A program made the position numbers and the translations under genes. A stretch of DNA of 24,962 bases from JBAVQS01 sp049694275 (GTDB lineage: Bacteria > Chloroflexota > Anaerolineae > UBA4142 > SHND01), in NCBI GenBank assembly GCA_049694275.1, contig JBAVQS010000295.1, positions 1 through 24,962 on the forward strand. The letters are read 5' to 3'. Of the stretch, positions 1-7,972 are shown one piece after another. The notes under the pieces were generated by a model that worked only from the letters and a program-made list of their open reading frames with translations, was not told the DNA's origin and made no database searches. Every line of letters begins with the position of its first letter. Position 1 is the first letter of the stretch.

Positions 1-990
1 ACGGATTACTATTACGATGTAACGGCCTATAACAGCTACGGCGAATCGGCCCAGTCCGGTTGGGTCAAAGCCACAACCCTGGCTTGCCCGCAAGCACCGG
101 GCAATGACGACTTTAACAACTCGACGCAAATCAATTCGATGCCATACAATACAAATCAAGATATAACAGGAGCGACCACCGCAGGTGATGATCCCACGTT
201 GTCATGCATAGGAGGTCAAGGCTATGCCAGCGTGTGGTTTGCTTTCACCCCAAGCACGAATGGCGCTTTGAGCGCGAACACAACAGGCAGCGGGTATGAC
301 ACCGTGCTTGGGGTGTGGAAAGGTTCGCGCGGCGCTCTGAGCAATGTTGCTTGTAATGATGATTCGGGTGGCAATGTAACTTCAATGGTCAGCGCGGCGT
401 TGACCGGAGGGACTACCTACTACATTGAGGTCGCGGCTTATAGCTCGGGGTTTGCACCCAATGGAAAGCATGGTCGTATCTTGGGTCCAGTCAGCAGCAA
501 TTTACAACTCGCCGCCACATTCACCGCTGGGGGAACCAATCTATTGGCGAACCCTGACTTTGAGCTCGACAGTAATCGCGATGGCAAACCAGACAGTTGG
601 ACCACCAGCCCCAAGTTCACGCGCAGCAGTGCAGTGGTTCAGAGTGGCGGCTATGCCGGAAGGTTCATGGCAACCGATAACAGCGGCGTCACGATCAATC
701 AAACGGTGAAAAGCCTCCGGGCTGGAAAAACCTATAACTTTTCGGGTTGGGTGAACATTCCATCCACGACGGATGCCTTTACCTTCAAGTTGCAGGTGAA
801 ATGGCGCAACACGGCGGGCACAGTCCTGCGCACAGATACCATCGCGACCTTCACACGATCGACAAGCGGCTGGGTTCAGAGTACCGCCAACCTGGTGGCG
901 CCAACTGGGACCGCGAACGCCCAAGTCTTAATGGTGGCTAGCAGCTTGAAGGCCACGATCTATGTGGATAACTTTGCTTTTGGACAGTAA
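1..990 (+). CDS. Secreted multidomain protein, C-terminal part (FN3 / PPC-like / CBM-like), 5' truncated by window
   Basis: The frame is open from base 1, so the start lies outside the window; 329 residues are visible. Residues 1-28 resemble the last strands of a fibronectin type III domain (YYYDVTAYNSYGESAQSGW). Residues about 33-170 look like a bacterial pre-peptidase/PPC-like beta domain, with the recognisable words GNDDFNN, SVWFAFTP, GSGYDTVLGVW and ACNDDSGG. Residues about 182-329 resemble a CBM4/9-like jelly roll (NLLANPDFELDSNRDGKPDSW, ending YVDNFAFG). These modules are typical of extracellular proteases or glycan-active enzymes; the catalytic part, if any, is upstream and unseen. No C-terminal membrane anchor or sorting signal is visible, so the protein is probably secreted. 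It is followed by a strong terminator shared with the converging lipoprotein gene. Domain calls are by motif resemblance only. Confidence 0.8.
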   Translation, partial: TDYYYDVTAYNSYGESAQSGWVKATTLACPQAPGNDDFNNSTQINSMPYNTNQDITGATTAGDDPTLSCIGGQGYASVWFAFTPSTNGALSANTTGSGYDTVLGVWKGSRGALSNVACNDDSGGNVTSMVSAALTGGTTYYIEVAAYSSGFAPNGKHGRILGPVSSNLQLAATFTAGGTNLLANPDFELDSNRDGKPDSWTTSPKFTRSSAVVQSGGYAGRFMATDNSGVTINQTVKSLRAGKTYNFSGWVNIPSTTDAFTFKLQVKWRNTAGTVLRTDTIATFTRSTSGWVQSTANLVAPTGTANAQVLMVASSLKATIYVDNFAFGQ

Positions 991-1012
991 TTGACCGGTT
1001 TCCTTATGCTTG

Positions 1013-1047
1013 AACAAGAGACCCGACGCGTTGTCGGGTCTCTTGTT
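1013..1047. terminator. Bidirectional intrinsic terminator
   Basis: A perfect 15-bp inverted repeat with a 5-nt loop (GCGTT) sits between two converging genes. The outer ends are AACAAGA and TCTTGTT, giving a U-rich 3' side for transcripts in both directions. Its position 22 bp after the plus-strand stop and 33 bp after the minus-strand stop fits a shared terminator. Confidence 0.88.
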
Positions 1048-1080
1048 TCGTGCTTGCCATAACAAATCGAGAAACTCCGG

Positions 1081-2784
1081 CTACGGATGGCATGCCTGTC
1101 CCATCAGCAGCGTCGTGTTGGCGTTGTTTGCGACCTGCTGAACGGTGGCCGATTGGAGCGCAAGCGGCTGGAAGGGCGGGGTCGCCTGTATCCCCGGATT
1201 CGATAGATGCAGGGTATAGCACCCGACAAAGGTTTGCGTGACGCCGTTCCCGGTCTGGGCGACGAGGGTGACCGGCGTCTGGTAATAGAAATTGCCCGCG
1301 CCGGCGCTCGAAATCACCGTCCCGGTCGTCAACTGCACGCTGGCGGTATTTGCATACCCTTGCTGGAACTGATTGAACGGCGCGAGTTGGGGCGCGTTTG
1401 GCTCCCAGTAGGAATAGGCGCGCACATACTCCTGGCGGTTGATGGCATTGAACAGCGAGCGCAGTACTTGCACCGCATCGCTGCGGTCGTCGAGATAGCG
1501 CGCTGGGCTGATATCGTTTGCAGCGAACGCCGGCTGGGACGGGGGTCCCCCTTCTGGCGCATACCCCGAATCCTGGCAAATCGTGGCGAGCAGCACAGTG
1601 GTGTTCGCGCCGTTGGCAACCTGTTTTACTTGAGCCGATTGAATCGTCATCGGCTGAATCGGCGGCGCGCCAAAATTGCCCGGCTGCGCCAGATGCGTGA
1701 CATAGCACCCAACAAAGGTCTGCGCCTGGTTGTTTTTTGTCTGCGCCGTTAGAATTACAGGAACGGTCGAATAAATCTGCCCCGCTCCGACGCCGGTATT
1801 GATCGTTCCGATAGTCAACTGGACCGACGCGGTATTGGCGTATCCCTGCACAAACTGGTCGAACGGCGCGAGGCCCGGCGCATTCGCTCCCCAGTAGGTA
1901 AAAGCGCGCGAGTATTCCTGCCGGTTGATCGCATTCACGTAGGACTGGATGAGCGATTGGGGCGTGCTCCGGTCATCGAGGTAAGCACTGTTGCCGCCAG
2001 TCGCGCCGGTGGGGCCGGTAGTGACGAACTGGAACGTGGTCTGCCAGGTCTTGTCACTCGCGGCCATGATCGGATATTGCCCGATGCTAAAGAAAGCGAA
2101 CTTGTCCGGGTACTGCGTGTCAGCGACGAAGTAAGCCAGCCCGCCGATGGCCGCATACGGCTGCGGGCATTTTCCGGCCTTGGCCTGGATGGCTTCCTGG
2201 CTGTCATTCTCCGATATCGGGAGGGTAATCTGCGCAAAGACAAAACTCGGCGGCAGCGGCATCCCTACATTCGGATTCGGCACCAGCTTGACGACACAAT
2301 CCTGCAGCGAGTATCCCTTCAATACCTGGGTGTTAATGGCATCCAGAAACAACTGATTGGGCGTCTTGGAGAAGACCTGCACCCACTGCCCTGCCGTTGC
2401 CGCCATCGTCGACGGATAGACATAGACCTTGTCGCCGGTCTCCTGAATCTTGATTGACTCGGGACCCTGATTGGGCAAATAGCTAAACTTGATGCCGAGT
2501 TTGACCGATAGGTAGGTCACCGCACCTCCGACGGGCGTAAAGGTGGGCACGGCCTGTGGCGCAAGCGTGGGCGCCCGAGTCGCTGTCGCCGGAACCAAAG
2601 TGGCAATCGCCGTTGGCGGTGCCAGCGTCGGAATCGGGGCAGAGGTGTTGGTTGGGGCGGCCGTAGGCGCCTGTGTATCCGGGACCAGGGTGGGTGGGAT
2701 CGACGACGGGGTCACGCCACCGCCTGTGCAGGCAGCAAGGCCCAGCACGCTAACTACTAACACGAGCAATACGAGAGTGCGCAT
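1081..2784 (-). CDS. Lipoprotein with tandemly duplicated C-terminal domain
   Basis: A 567-residue exported lipoprotein. The N-terminus has a hydrophobic signal ending in the lipobox LAAC (C19). Residues about 20-85 are a low-complexity Pro/Thr/Ala linker, a common surface tether in Chloroflexota lipoproteins. Residues about 88-255 form a unique region. Two homologous domains follow, residues about 268-406 and 429-566, sharing YLDDRS, NAINRQEY, YWxxNAPxLAPF, QGYANTASVQLT, TFVGCY and QVANxANTT. Each domain ends with conserved cysteines (VGCY and the C-terminal CQ/CH), so a disulfide per domain is possible. The size and the helical NAINRQEY start recall NTF2-like/SnoaL-like folds, but this is a guess. 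The start is supported by AGGAGG 7-8 nt upstream. The function is unknown. Confidence 0.85.
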   Translation of the reverse strand: MRTLVLLVLVVSVLGLAACTGGGVTPSSIPPTLVPDTQAPTAAPTNTSAPIPTLAPPTAIATLVPATATRAPTLAPQAVPTFTPVGGAVTYLSVKLGIKFSYLPNQGPESIKIQETGDKVYVYPSTMAATAGQWVQVFSKTPNQLFLDAINTQVLKGYSLQDCVVKLVPNPNVGMPLPPSFVFAQITLPISENDSQEAIQAKAGKCPQPYAAIGGLAYFVADTQYPDKFAFFSIGQYPIMAASDKTWQTTFQFVTTGPTGATGGNSAYLDDRSTPQSLIQSYVNAINRQEYSRAFTYWGANAPGLAPFDQFVQGYANTASVQLTIGTINTGVGAGQIYSTVPVILTAQTKNNQAQTFVGCYVTHLAQPGNFGAPPIQPMTIQSAQVKQVANGANTTVLLATICQDSGYAPEGGPPSQPAFAANDISPARYLDDRSDAVQVLRSLFNAINRQEYVRAYSYWEPNAPQLAPFNQFQQGYANTASVQLTTGTVISSAGAGNFYYQTPVTLVAQTGNGVTQTFVGCYTLHLSNPGIQATPPFQPLALQSATVQQVANNANTTLLMGQACHP

Positions 2785-2831
2785 AAGGGGTCCTCCTGTT
2801 GGAAATTTGTCGTGGCGAAGAGTAAATTGCC

Positions 2832-2859
2832 ATTATAGGACGTTCCCATCCATTGAAAA
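2832..2859 (-). promoter_or_regulatory. Candidate promoter of the lipoprotein gene
   Basis: On the minus strand a perfect TATAAT (2832-2837) is preceded, with a 16-nt spacer, by TTTTCA (2854-2859). The predicted start is about 40 nt upstream of the lipoprotein ATG. The -10 is perfect; the -35 is weak. Confidence 0.5.
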
Positions 2860-2913
2860 GTGCCCGCCTTTGCGCAATGGGCGTTTCAATTCTCCACTGT
2901 CATGCTGAGTATA

Positions 2914-2949
2914 ACGAGGAATCTCGTTCTCGCTGACGAGATCCCTCGT
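2914..2949. repeat. REP-like imperfect palindrome
   Basis: Arms 2914-2927 (ACGAGGAATCTCGT) and 2936-2949 (ACGAGATCCCTCGT) are inverted repeats with 13 of 14 positions matching around an 8-nt loop. The sequence just upstream (TCATGCTGAG, 2900-2909) resembles dispersed intergenic repeats known from GC-rich environmental bacteria. No second copy was seen in this window. It lies between divergently oriented genes and has no T-run, so it is unlikely to be a terminator. Confidence 0.5.
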
Positions 2950-2965
2950 CGCCGTGCACAAATAA

Positions 2966-2991
2966 TGCCGCCCGGCATACGCCGGGCGGCA
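2966..2991. repeat. Strong GC hairpin
   Basis: A perfect 11-bp inverted repeat (TGCCGCCCGGC with its complement) around the tetraloop ATAC. It lies 17 bp after the REP-like palindrome and 159 bp before the aconitase X promoter. There is no T-run. It may be part of the same repeat element or a structural/regulatory site. The rest of 2785-3149 holds no supportable gene. Confidence 0.55.
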
Positions 2992-3149
2992 CGGTCCAGG
3001 AGGAGGAGGTGAGACCTGGAAAAGTGCGATTACATCGCACACAGAGTAATGGGGGGTGGTCGTAATTCGGTGCGAATTGCGTTGCAATCTTGTTGAATTT
3101 AGCCCGCATGGGGATTCTCGCAGCACGCGCGACCTGGCAAGGCTCCTGC

Positions 3150-3177
3150 TTGACGCTTGCGACTGCATCCGTATAAT
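3150..3177 (+). promoter_or_regulatory. Sigma-70-type promoter of the aconitase X gene cluster
   Basis: TTGACG (3150-3155), a 16-nt spacer, and a perfect TATAAT (3172-3177). The expected start, about 7 nt downstream of the -10, falls at 3183-3186, that is, on or just before the ATG at 3186. The mRNA would therefore be leaderless. Confidence 0.75.
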
Positions 3178-3185
3178 CCAACTAC

Positions 3186-4451
3186 ATGTCACTTGTACTT
3201 GCCCCGGATGAGCGTTCGATGCTAAATGGTGACCGCGGTCCGGCGACGCGGATGGCCATGTCGATTCTCATGCGCATGGCCGAGGTGCAGGATGCACACG
3301 CGCTGTTACCCATCACCGCCGCGCATATCGACAGCACCATCTATATTGGCGAGGCGGGCCTGGAATTTGCCGAGCGGCTGGCCAGCCTGGGGGCGCAGGT
3401 CGCCGTGCCGACGACGCTCAACGTCAGCGGTCTGGACGAGCACCACTGGCAGGAATGGGCTGTGCCCACCGACTGGGCGGAAAAATCGCGGCGGCAGATG
3501 ATTGCCTATCAGAGCATGGGCACAATCCCGACCTGGACCTGTGCGCCGTATCAGACCGAGGCGCGGCCGCATTTTGGCCAGCAGATTGCCTGGGGCGAAT
3601 CGAACGCCATTGTCTTTGCCAACTCGGTCCTCGGCGCGCGAACCGAGCGCTATCCCGACCTCTTTGATATTTGCTGCGCGATCACCGGCCGCGTTCCTGC
3701 GCTTGGCCTGCACCTGACCGAGAATCGCGCAGGTGAGTTGCTCATCCGCCTGCTGGATATTCCGCTCGCGCTCCAGAGAGACGATGCCTTTTATCCTGTG
3801 CTCGGGCACCTGGTTGGCAAGCTGGCGCAGGACCGCATCCCGGTGATCGAAGGAATACAGGCGCAGCCAGGCGAAGACCAGCTCAAAGCGTTGGGCGCGG
3901 CGGCCGCGTCATCCGGCACGGTCGCGCTCTTTCACCTTGTCGGCATTACTCCTGAGGCGCCAACCCCGGATGCCGCATTTCAGGGCCGCACGCCGGCGCA
4001 GACCATCGATGTTTCGATGGCGGACTTGCGCGCCGCGCGCCGCGAGCTGACGACGGCGGAGGGAGACGCGCTGGACATGGTCGTGCTCGGCAGTCCGCAT
4101 TTCTCGCTGGCGGAATTCCGACAGCTTGCCCCGCTGCTCGAAGGCCGGCACAAACATCCGCGCGTGCGTTTTCTCATCACTTCCGGCCGCGGGGCAACCC
4201 TCGCGGCCCGGCAGGCCGGACTGCTGGAACCGCTCCAGGCATTTGGTGGGCAGGTCACGGTGGATACCTGCATCCTCGCCTCGCCCATGCTTCCCGCCGA
4301 GATTAAAACGCTGATGACCAACTCGGGCAAGTATGCTTATTATGCGCCGGGGATGCTCAACACGCTCGTCACGTATGGCAGTCTCCGCGATTGCGTGCGG
4401 TCGGGCGTCGAAGGGCGCGCGGTCCGGGACGAATCATTATGGCAAGGATAA
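3186..4451 (+). CDS. Aconitase X large (catalytic) subunit
   Basis: 421 residues matching the aconitase X catalytic family (former DUF521), iron-sulfur dehydratases of the aconitase superfamily. Family words visible: AHIDSTIYIG (47-56), VPTTLNV (74-80), TCAPYQ (118-123, C119 a probable cluster ligand), AWGESNAIVFANSVLGARTE (135-154), CAITGRVPALGLH (164-176) and VDTCILASPML (359-369, C362). At 302-306 it reads GSPHF, where many relatives that I recall have GCPH. Characterised members act as cis-3-hydroxy-L-proline dehydratase in bacteria or phosphomevalonate dehydratase in archaea; the sequence does not decide between them and no proline or mevalonate gene is adjacent. The small subunit follows with a 13-bp overlap, giving the usual two-subunit arrangement. 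There is no Shine-Dalgarno before the ATG; with the promoter ending 9 nt upstream, leaderless translation is the simplest reading. Confidence 0.9.
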   Translation: MSLVLAPDERSMLNGDRGPATRMAMSILMRMAEVQDAHALLPITAAHIDSTIYIGEAGLEFAERLASLGAQVAVPTTLNVSGLDEHHWQEWAVPTDWAEKSRRQMIAYQSMGTIPTWTCAPYQTEARPHFGQQIAWGESNAIVFANSVLGARTERYPDLFDICCAITGRVPALGLHLTENRAGELLIRLLDIPLALQRDDAFYPVLGHLVGKLAQDRIPVIEGIQAQPGEDQLKALGAAAASSGTVALFHLVGITPEAPTPDAAFQGRTPAQTIDVSMADLRAARRELTTAEGDALDMVVLGSPHFSLAEFRQLAPLLEGRHKHPRVRFLITSGRGATLAARQAGLLEPLQAFGGQVTVDTCILASPMLPAEIKTLMTNSGKYAYYAPGMLNTLVTYGSLRDCVRSGVEGRAVRDESLWQG

Positions 4452-4867
4452 TGCGCGGCCGGCCGATTATTCCCGGACAGGCCCAGGGAGAGGCCCTGGT
4501 CAGCGCCGAGCCGCTCTCATTCTGGGGCGGGTACGATTATCATACCGGCGAGATCATCGACCGGCGGCATCCTCTCTCCGGGTACAAGGCGGGAGGGAGG
4601 ATTCTCGCCGTCCCCTTTACGCGCGGCTCGTCGACGACCACCGCCGTTCTTCTCGAAGCGGTTCGCGCCGGGACTGCGCCAGCGGCGATCCTGACGACGG
4701 GCATCGATGCCTTTTTCGCGCTCGCTTCGGTGGTCGCCGACGAGCTGTATGCAAAACCCATTCCCCTCGTCGCGCTCTCGCCCGAAGATTTTGCGCAGTT
4801 GGTGACCGGCGAATATCTTTGTGTTGAGCAAGACGGAACGGTCGAATTGGATGACCGTCCCACATAG
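4439..4867 (+). CDS. Aconitase X small (swivel-domain) subunit
   Basis: 142 residues matching the aconitase X swivel domain (former DUF126). Visible motifs: GRPIIPGQAQGEALV, the hallmark PLSFWGGYD, then RHPLSGYKAGGRILAVPFTRGSS with the conserved Gly/Ser-rich phosphate-binding-like turn, and GTAPAAIL. It should pair with the large subunit, whose last 13 bases it overlaps, so translational coupling is likely. An alternative start is the ATG at 4451 (TAATG overlap), four codons downstream and in frame, where family members often begin right before xGRP; either is possible. The frame is open further upstream to 4391, but that extension runs deep into the large-subunit gene and is not used here. 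Confidence 0.88.
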   Translation: MARIMRGRPIIPGQAQGEALVSAEPLSFWGGYDYHTGEIIDRRHPLSGYKAGGRILAVPFTRGSSTTTAVLLEAVRAGTAPAAILTTGIDAFFALASVVADELYAKPIPLVALSPEDFAQLVTGEYLCVEQDGTVELDDRPT

Positions 4868-4903
4868 ACTCGTGCTTGCTGACCGCAGATAAAGGATAAT
4901 CTG

Positions 4904-5914
4904 ATGGGCGACATTCCGCCAAAGAGTTGGTATGATGCAGTCCCCAAAGTGGAGCTGCATTTGCACCTGGAGGGGGCAATCCCGCTCCCGGCCATGTGGC
5001 AGCTCGTACAGAAATACGGCGGCGATCCCGAGGTGCGGGATTTTGCGGCGCTGGCGCGCAAGTTCGCGTATCGCGATTTTCCGCACTTTATCGAGGTGTG
5101 GATCTGGCACTGCCAGTATCTGCGCGAGCATGAGGATTTTACGTTCATTGCGCAGGCGGTCGCGCAGGACCTGGCCGCGCAGAATATTCGCTACGTCGAA
5201 GCATTTTACTCGCCGTCCGATTTTGCGCGGCATGGATTGACCCCGCAGGGAATCACCAGGGCCATTCGTACCGGGCTGGATCGGGTATCCCAAGTCCAGG
5301 TGGCGCTCATTGCGGACCTTGTGCGCGACACGGGGCCGGCGCGTGCGGCGCAGACGCTGGCCCAGGTGAACGAGGTGCGGGACCAGGGGGTAATCGGCAT
5401 CGGCATCGGGGGCTCGGAGCAGGCATTCCCGCCCGAGCCGTTCGCGCCAGTCTATGCCGAGGCGCGCCGGCTTGGATTCCACACCACGGCGCATGCCGGA
5501 GAGGCGGCCGGCGCAGCGAGCGTGTGGGGCGCACTCAACACGCTCCAGGCCGAACGGATCGGTCACGGGACGCGGGCGGAGGAGGATCCGGCGCTGTTGG
5601 AAGCCCTCGCCGCGCGGCGCATCCCGCTCGAGATGTGCCCGCTCTCGAACGTTTGCACCGGGGTTGTACCCTCCATCGACGCACATCCCATTCGCCGTTA
5701 TTTCGAGCGTGGCCTCCGCGTGACCGTCAATACCGATGATCCCAGGATGTTTGGAAATTCGCTGGCCGACGAGTATCGACTATTAGAAGAACGCCTGGGG
5801 TTCTCGCGCGCAGAGATTCGCACGTTGATTTTGAACGCAGTGGACGCGGGCTGGCTATCGCAAGACAAAAAGACCGAACTTGTCGCGAGCTTGCAGATAG
5901 ACCCTGGATGGTAA
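4904..5914 (+). CDS. add: Adenosine deaminase family protein
   Basis: 336 residues, the usual length for adenosine deaminase (adenosine to inosine plus ammonia, zinc dependent, cytoplasmic, purine salvage). Metal and catalytic motifs are all present: VELHLHLEG (H19, H21), TTAHAGE (H197, E200), RIGHGT (H221) and VNTDDP (D278, D279), plus MCPLSNVCTG (244-253). Substrate range cannot be fixed from sequence; adenine deaminase and aminodeoxyfutalosine deaminase share this fold. The ATG has AAAGGA about 8 nt upstream. It follows the aconitase X small subunit by 36 bp and precedes the kinase gene by 13 bp, so it is likely in the same transcript. No pathway link to aconitase X is known to me. Confidence 0.88.
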   Translation: MGDIPPKSWYDAVPKVELHLHLEGAIPLPAMWQLVQKYGGDPEVRDFAALARKFAYRDFPHFIEVWIWHCQYLREHEDFTFIAQAVAQDLAAQNIRYVEAFYSPSDFARHGLTPQGITRAIRTGLDRVSQVQVALIADLVRDTGPARAAQTLAQVNEVRDQGVIGIGIGGSEQAFPPEPFAPVYAEARRLGFHTTAHAGEAAGAASVWGALNTLQAERIGHGTRAEEDPALLEALAARRIPLEMCPLSNVCTGVVPSIDAHPIRRYFERGLRVTVNTDDPRMFGNSLADEYRLLEERLGFSRAEIRTLILNAVDAGWLSQDKKTELVASLQIDPGW

Positions 5915-5927
5915 CCGGAGCCCCTTT

Positions 5928-6932
5928 ATGGAAAAACGTATTCGAGAGCGGTACAATCAGCATATCCTCGACGAGGCGATGCGACGATATGACATCGCGC
6001 CCGGCAAGATTCAAGAGCTCGACGGGTACGAGAGCTTTATGTACGAGTTCGAGCGCGAGGGCGCATCCTTTATTTTGCGCATCGGGCACAGCCTGCGCCG
6101 CAGTGTGCCGCTCATCCGCGGCGAGGTGGATTGGCTCAACTATCTTGCGCAGGGCGGCGCCGGGGTACACCGCGCGGTCAACTCGCGCGCGGGGAACCTG
6201 GTGGAATTGATCGACGATGGCCAGGGCAACCATTTTCTGGCGACCGCGTTCGTCAAGGCGCGGGGCCGGCACATGGATGCAGCGGACGCGACCCCGAAGT
6301 TGTTTGAAAGGTGGGGCGCACTCCTGGGCCGTATGCATGCCCTCTCCAAAGAGTATCAACCGCCGAACCCGGCGTGGAAAAGACCTGAATGGGATGATGC
6401 ACTCATGCTCGAGGTGGAACGGTTTGTGCCGCCGGCTCAGGCGCAGGTGCTCGAACGGTTTTGCGACCTCATGGAGCACCTGGAGCCGCTGCCGCGTGCC
6501 GCCGGATCCTATGGGCTGATTCATCAGGACGCCCACGCGGGCAACTTTTTCGTCGACGACCAGGGCGCGATCACGTTGTTTGACTTTGACGATTGCTGCT
6601 ATAGCTGGTACATGAACGACATCGCCATTGTGCTCTTTTACGCCGTGACGCAAGGTACGGATGCGGCGCAGTTCACCCGCGAGTTCATGCCGCATTTTCT
6701 GACCGGCTATCGCCGCGAGAACGCGCTTGATCCGCACTGGCTCGGCGAGATTCCCCATTTTCTGAAACTGCGCGAAATCGACCTGTACGCGGTCATTCAC
6801 CGGAGCTTTGACGTGGATCAGATCGATAACCCATGGGTCAAACGGTACATGTCCGGCCGCCGCGAGCGCATTGAGAATAATACGCCTTATATTGATTTCG
6901 ACTGGGAATCGCTAACCGAGTACATCCGCTAG
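5928..6932 (+). CDS. Phosphotransferase, APH/choline-kinase fold
   Basis: 334 residues of the aminoglycoside phosphotransferase/homoserine kinase-like family. The catalytic Brenner motif is HQDAHAGNFF (199-208; D201 the likely base, N206 a metal ligand), followed by the metal-binding LFDFDDC (217-223; D219). The N-lobe has SFILRIGHS (47-55) as the nucleotide-binding strand and an upstream GYESFMYEF turn. Such kinases phosphorylate small alcohols, sugars or amino alcohols; the substrate is unknown and drug resistance should not be assumed. The neighbourhood next to a deaminase hints at nucleoside or amino-alcohol metabolism, but this is inference. CGGAG about 9 nt upstream of ATG serves as a modest Shine-Dalgarno. 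Confidence 0.85.
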   Translation: MEKRIRERYNQHILDEAMRRYDIAPGKIQELDGYESFMYEFEREGASFILRIGHSLRRSVPLIRGEVDWLNYLAQGGAGVHRAVNSRAGNLVELIDDGQGNHFLATAFVKARGRHMDAADATPKLFERWGALLGRMHALSKEYQPPNPAWKRPEWDDALMLEVERFVPPAQAQVLERFCDLMEHLEPLPRAAGSYGLIHQDAHAGNFFVDDQGAITLFDFDDCCYSWYMNDIAIVLFYAVTQGTDAAQFTREFMPHFLTGYRRENALDPHWLGEIPHFLKLREIDLYAVIHRSFDVDQIDNPWVKRYMSGRRERIENNTPYIDFDWESLTEYIR

Positions 6933-6939
6933 CGGAGGA

Positions 6940-7965
6940 ATGAACAAGAACCGGGAAATGGAGCGCAGGGTCAGCGCACGTCTTGCGCTTGTATGCGCTC
7001 TCCTTTTTCTGTTCGGCGCGCTCGCGCCCACGCCGCCGGCGCGGGCGCAGGGCGAACAGGATTTCCTGATCATCGCCGTGCCGCTCGCGCACAAGGTGCA
7101 GCGGGCCACCGGCGTCCCCTCTTCCGTCATCCTGGCCCAGTCCATCCTCGAATCGGCCTGGGGACGCAAACCGATTCCGGATGCGAACAATTATTTCGGG
7201 ATGAAGGCGTTCGAGCGCCCCGACGGCAGCATCAACTACGGGCAGATTGCGACCGGCTGGACGTGGGCGATGACAAGCGAATGGGATGGCGCCGAGTATG
7301 TCAGCGCTCGCGAGCGCTTTCGCACCTATGACAGCATGGCGGATTCCTTTGACGATCTCGGCCGGTTGTATTCCCAGAACGCGCGCTATGCGGCGGCGAT
7401 GCAGCAGACCGGCGATCCGCGCCAGTTTGCGCGCGAGGTTGCGAAAGCGGGTTTTGCGACCGCGCCCGATTACGCCGATCGGCTCCTCATCGTGATGGAC
7501 AGGCAAAACCTGTATCAGTACGATTTGAAACTCGACGACGCCGAATTCCTCGATCAGTCAGATTATCCGACAGTCCATCCGGGCGAGGCGTTCGAAATCT
7601 ATTTCGAGCTCCGCAATACCGGGATCAACAACTGGAACCTGACAGACAGCTATCATTTGCAGAGCGTCAATGGGCAAACGCTGGGAACGGACATGCGCCA
7701 GAACATGAGCGATATGATCCCGCCCGGAGAGGTCCTTCGCTGGACCCTGCACCTGGTTGCGCCGTTACAGTCCGGCCAGTATCGCACCTCATGGGAAATG
7801 CAGCACGGCGAACAGTGGTTTGGTCCGGAATTGTATAGCGACATTACGGTCGAGCCCCTACCGAGCGCCAATGCGCGTCCGGTCATTGTCGTCACGCTCC
7901 TGGTTATCGCCGCAGTTCTCTTGTTGCTGTCCGGCTATCTCTTGAGCCAGCGCGCTCGTTCATAG
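6940..7965 (+). CDS. Membrane-anchored N-acetylglucosaminidase (GH73-like) with four-tryptophan (NBR1-like) domain
   Basis: 341 residues. Signal peptide 1-36 (hydrophobic ALVCALLFLFGALA, probable cleavage after ARA). Residues about 42-190 match the FlgJ/GH73 glucosaminidase domain that cuts peptidoglycan glycan strands: SSVILAQSILESAWGRK carries the probable catalytic E71, then NNYFGMKAF, and YADRLLIVMDRQNLYQYD at the end. Residues about 206-305 look like the FW/NBR1-type immunoglobulin-like domain, with four tryptophans W232, W268, W285 and W293 and the typical VHPGEAFEIYFELRNTGINNWN opening. A C-terminal transmembrane helix (314-334) with a short basic tail anchors it, so the enzyme should act outside the membrane on the wall. 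CGGAGGA sits just before the ATG, 7 bp after the kinase stop. Confidence 0.85.
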   Translation: MNKNREMERRVSARLALVCALLFLFGALAPTPPARAQGEQDFLIIAVPLAHKVQRATGVPSSVILAQSILESAWGRKPIPDANNYFGMKAFERPDGSINYGQIATGWTWAMTSEWDGAEYVSARERFRTYDSMADSFDDLGRLYSQNARYAAAMQQTGDPRQFAREVAKAGFATAPDYADRLLIVMDRQNLYQYDLKLDDAEFLDQSDYPTVHPGEAFEIYFELRNTGINNWNLTDSYHLQSVNGQTLGTDMRQNMSDMIPPGEVLRWTLHLVAPLQSGQYRTSWEMQHGEQWFGPELYSDITVEPLPSANARPVIVVTLLVIAAVLLLLSGYLLSQRARS

Positions 7966-7972
7966 TCAATGT

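Noticed and set aside
4517..5686. 389-codon open frame antisense to the aconitase X small subunit and adenosine deaminase genes
   Set aside because: It crosses two well-supported genes and has no recognisable domain or ribosome site.
5727..6800. 357-codon open frame antisense to the kinase gene
   Set aside because: Shadow of the APH-fold kinase, whose catalytic motifs are on the plus strand.
5928..6932. Aminoglycoside resistance gene
   Set aside because: The fold is shared by many metabolic kinases, and the context is metabolic rather than a resistance cassette.
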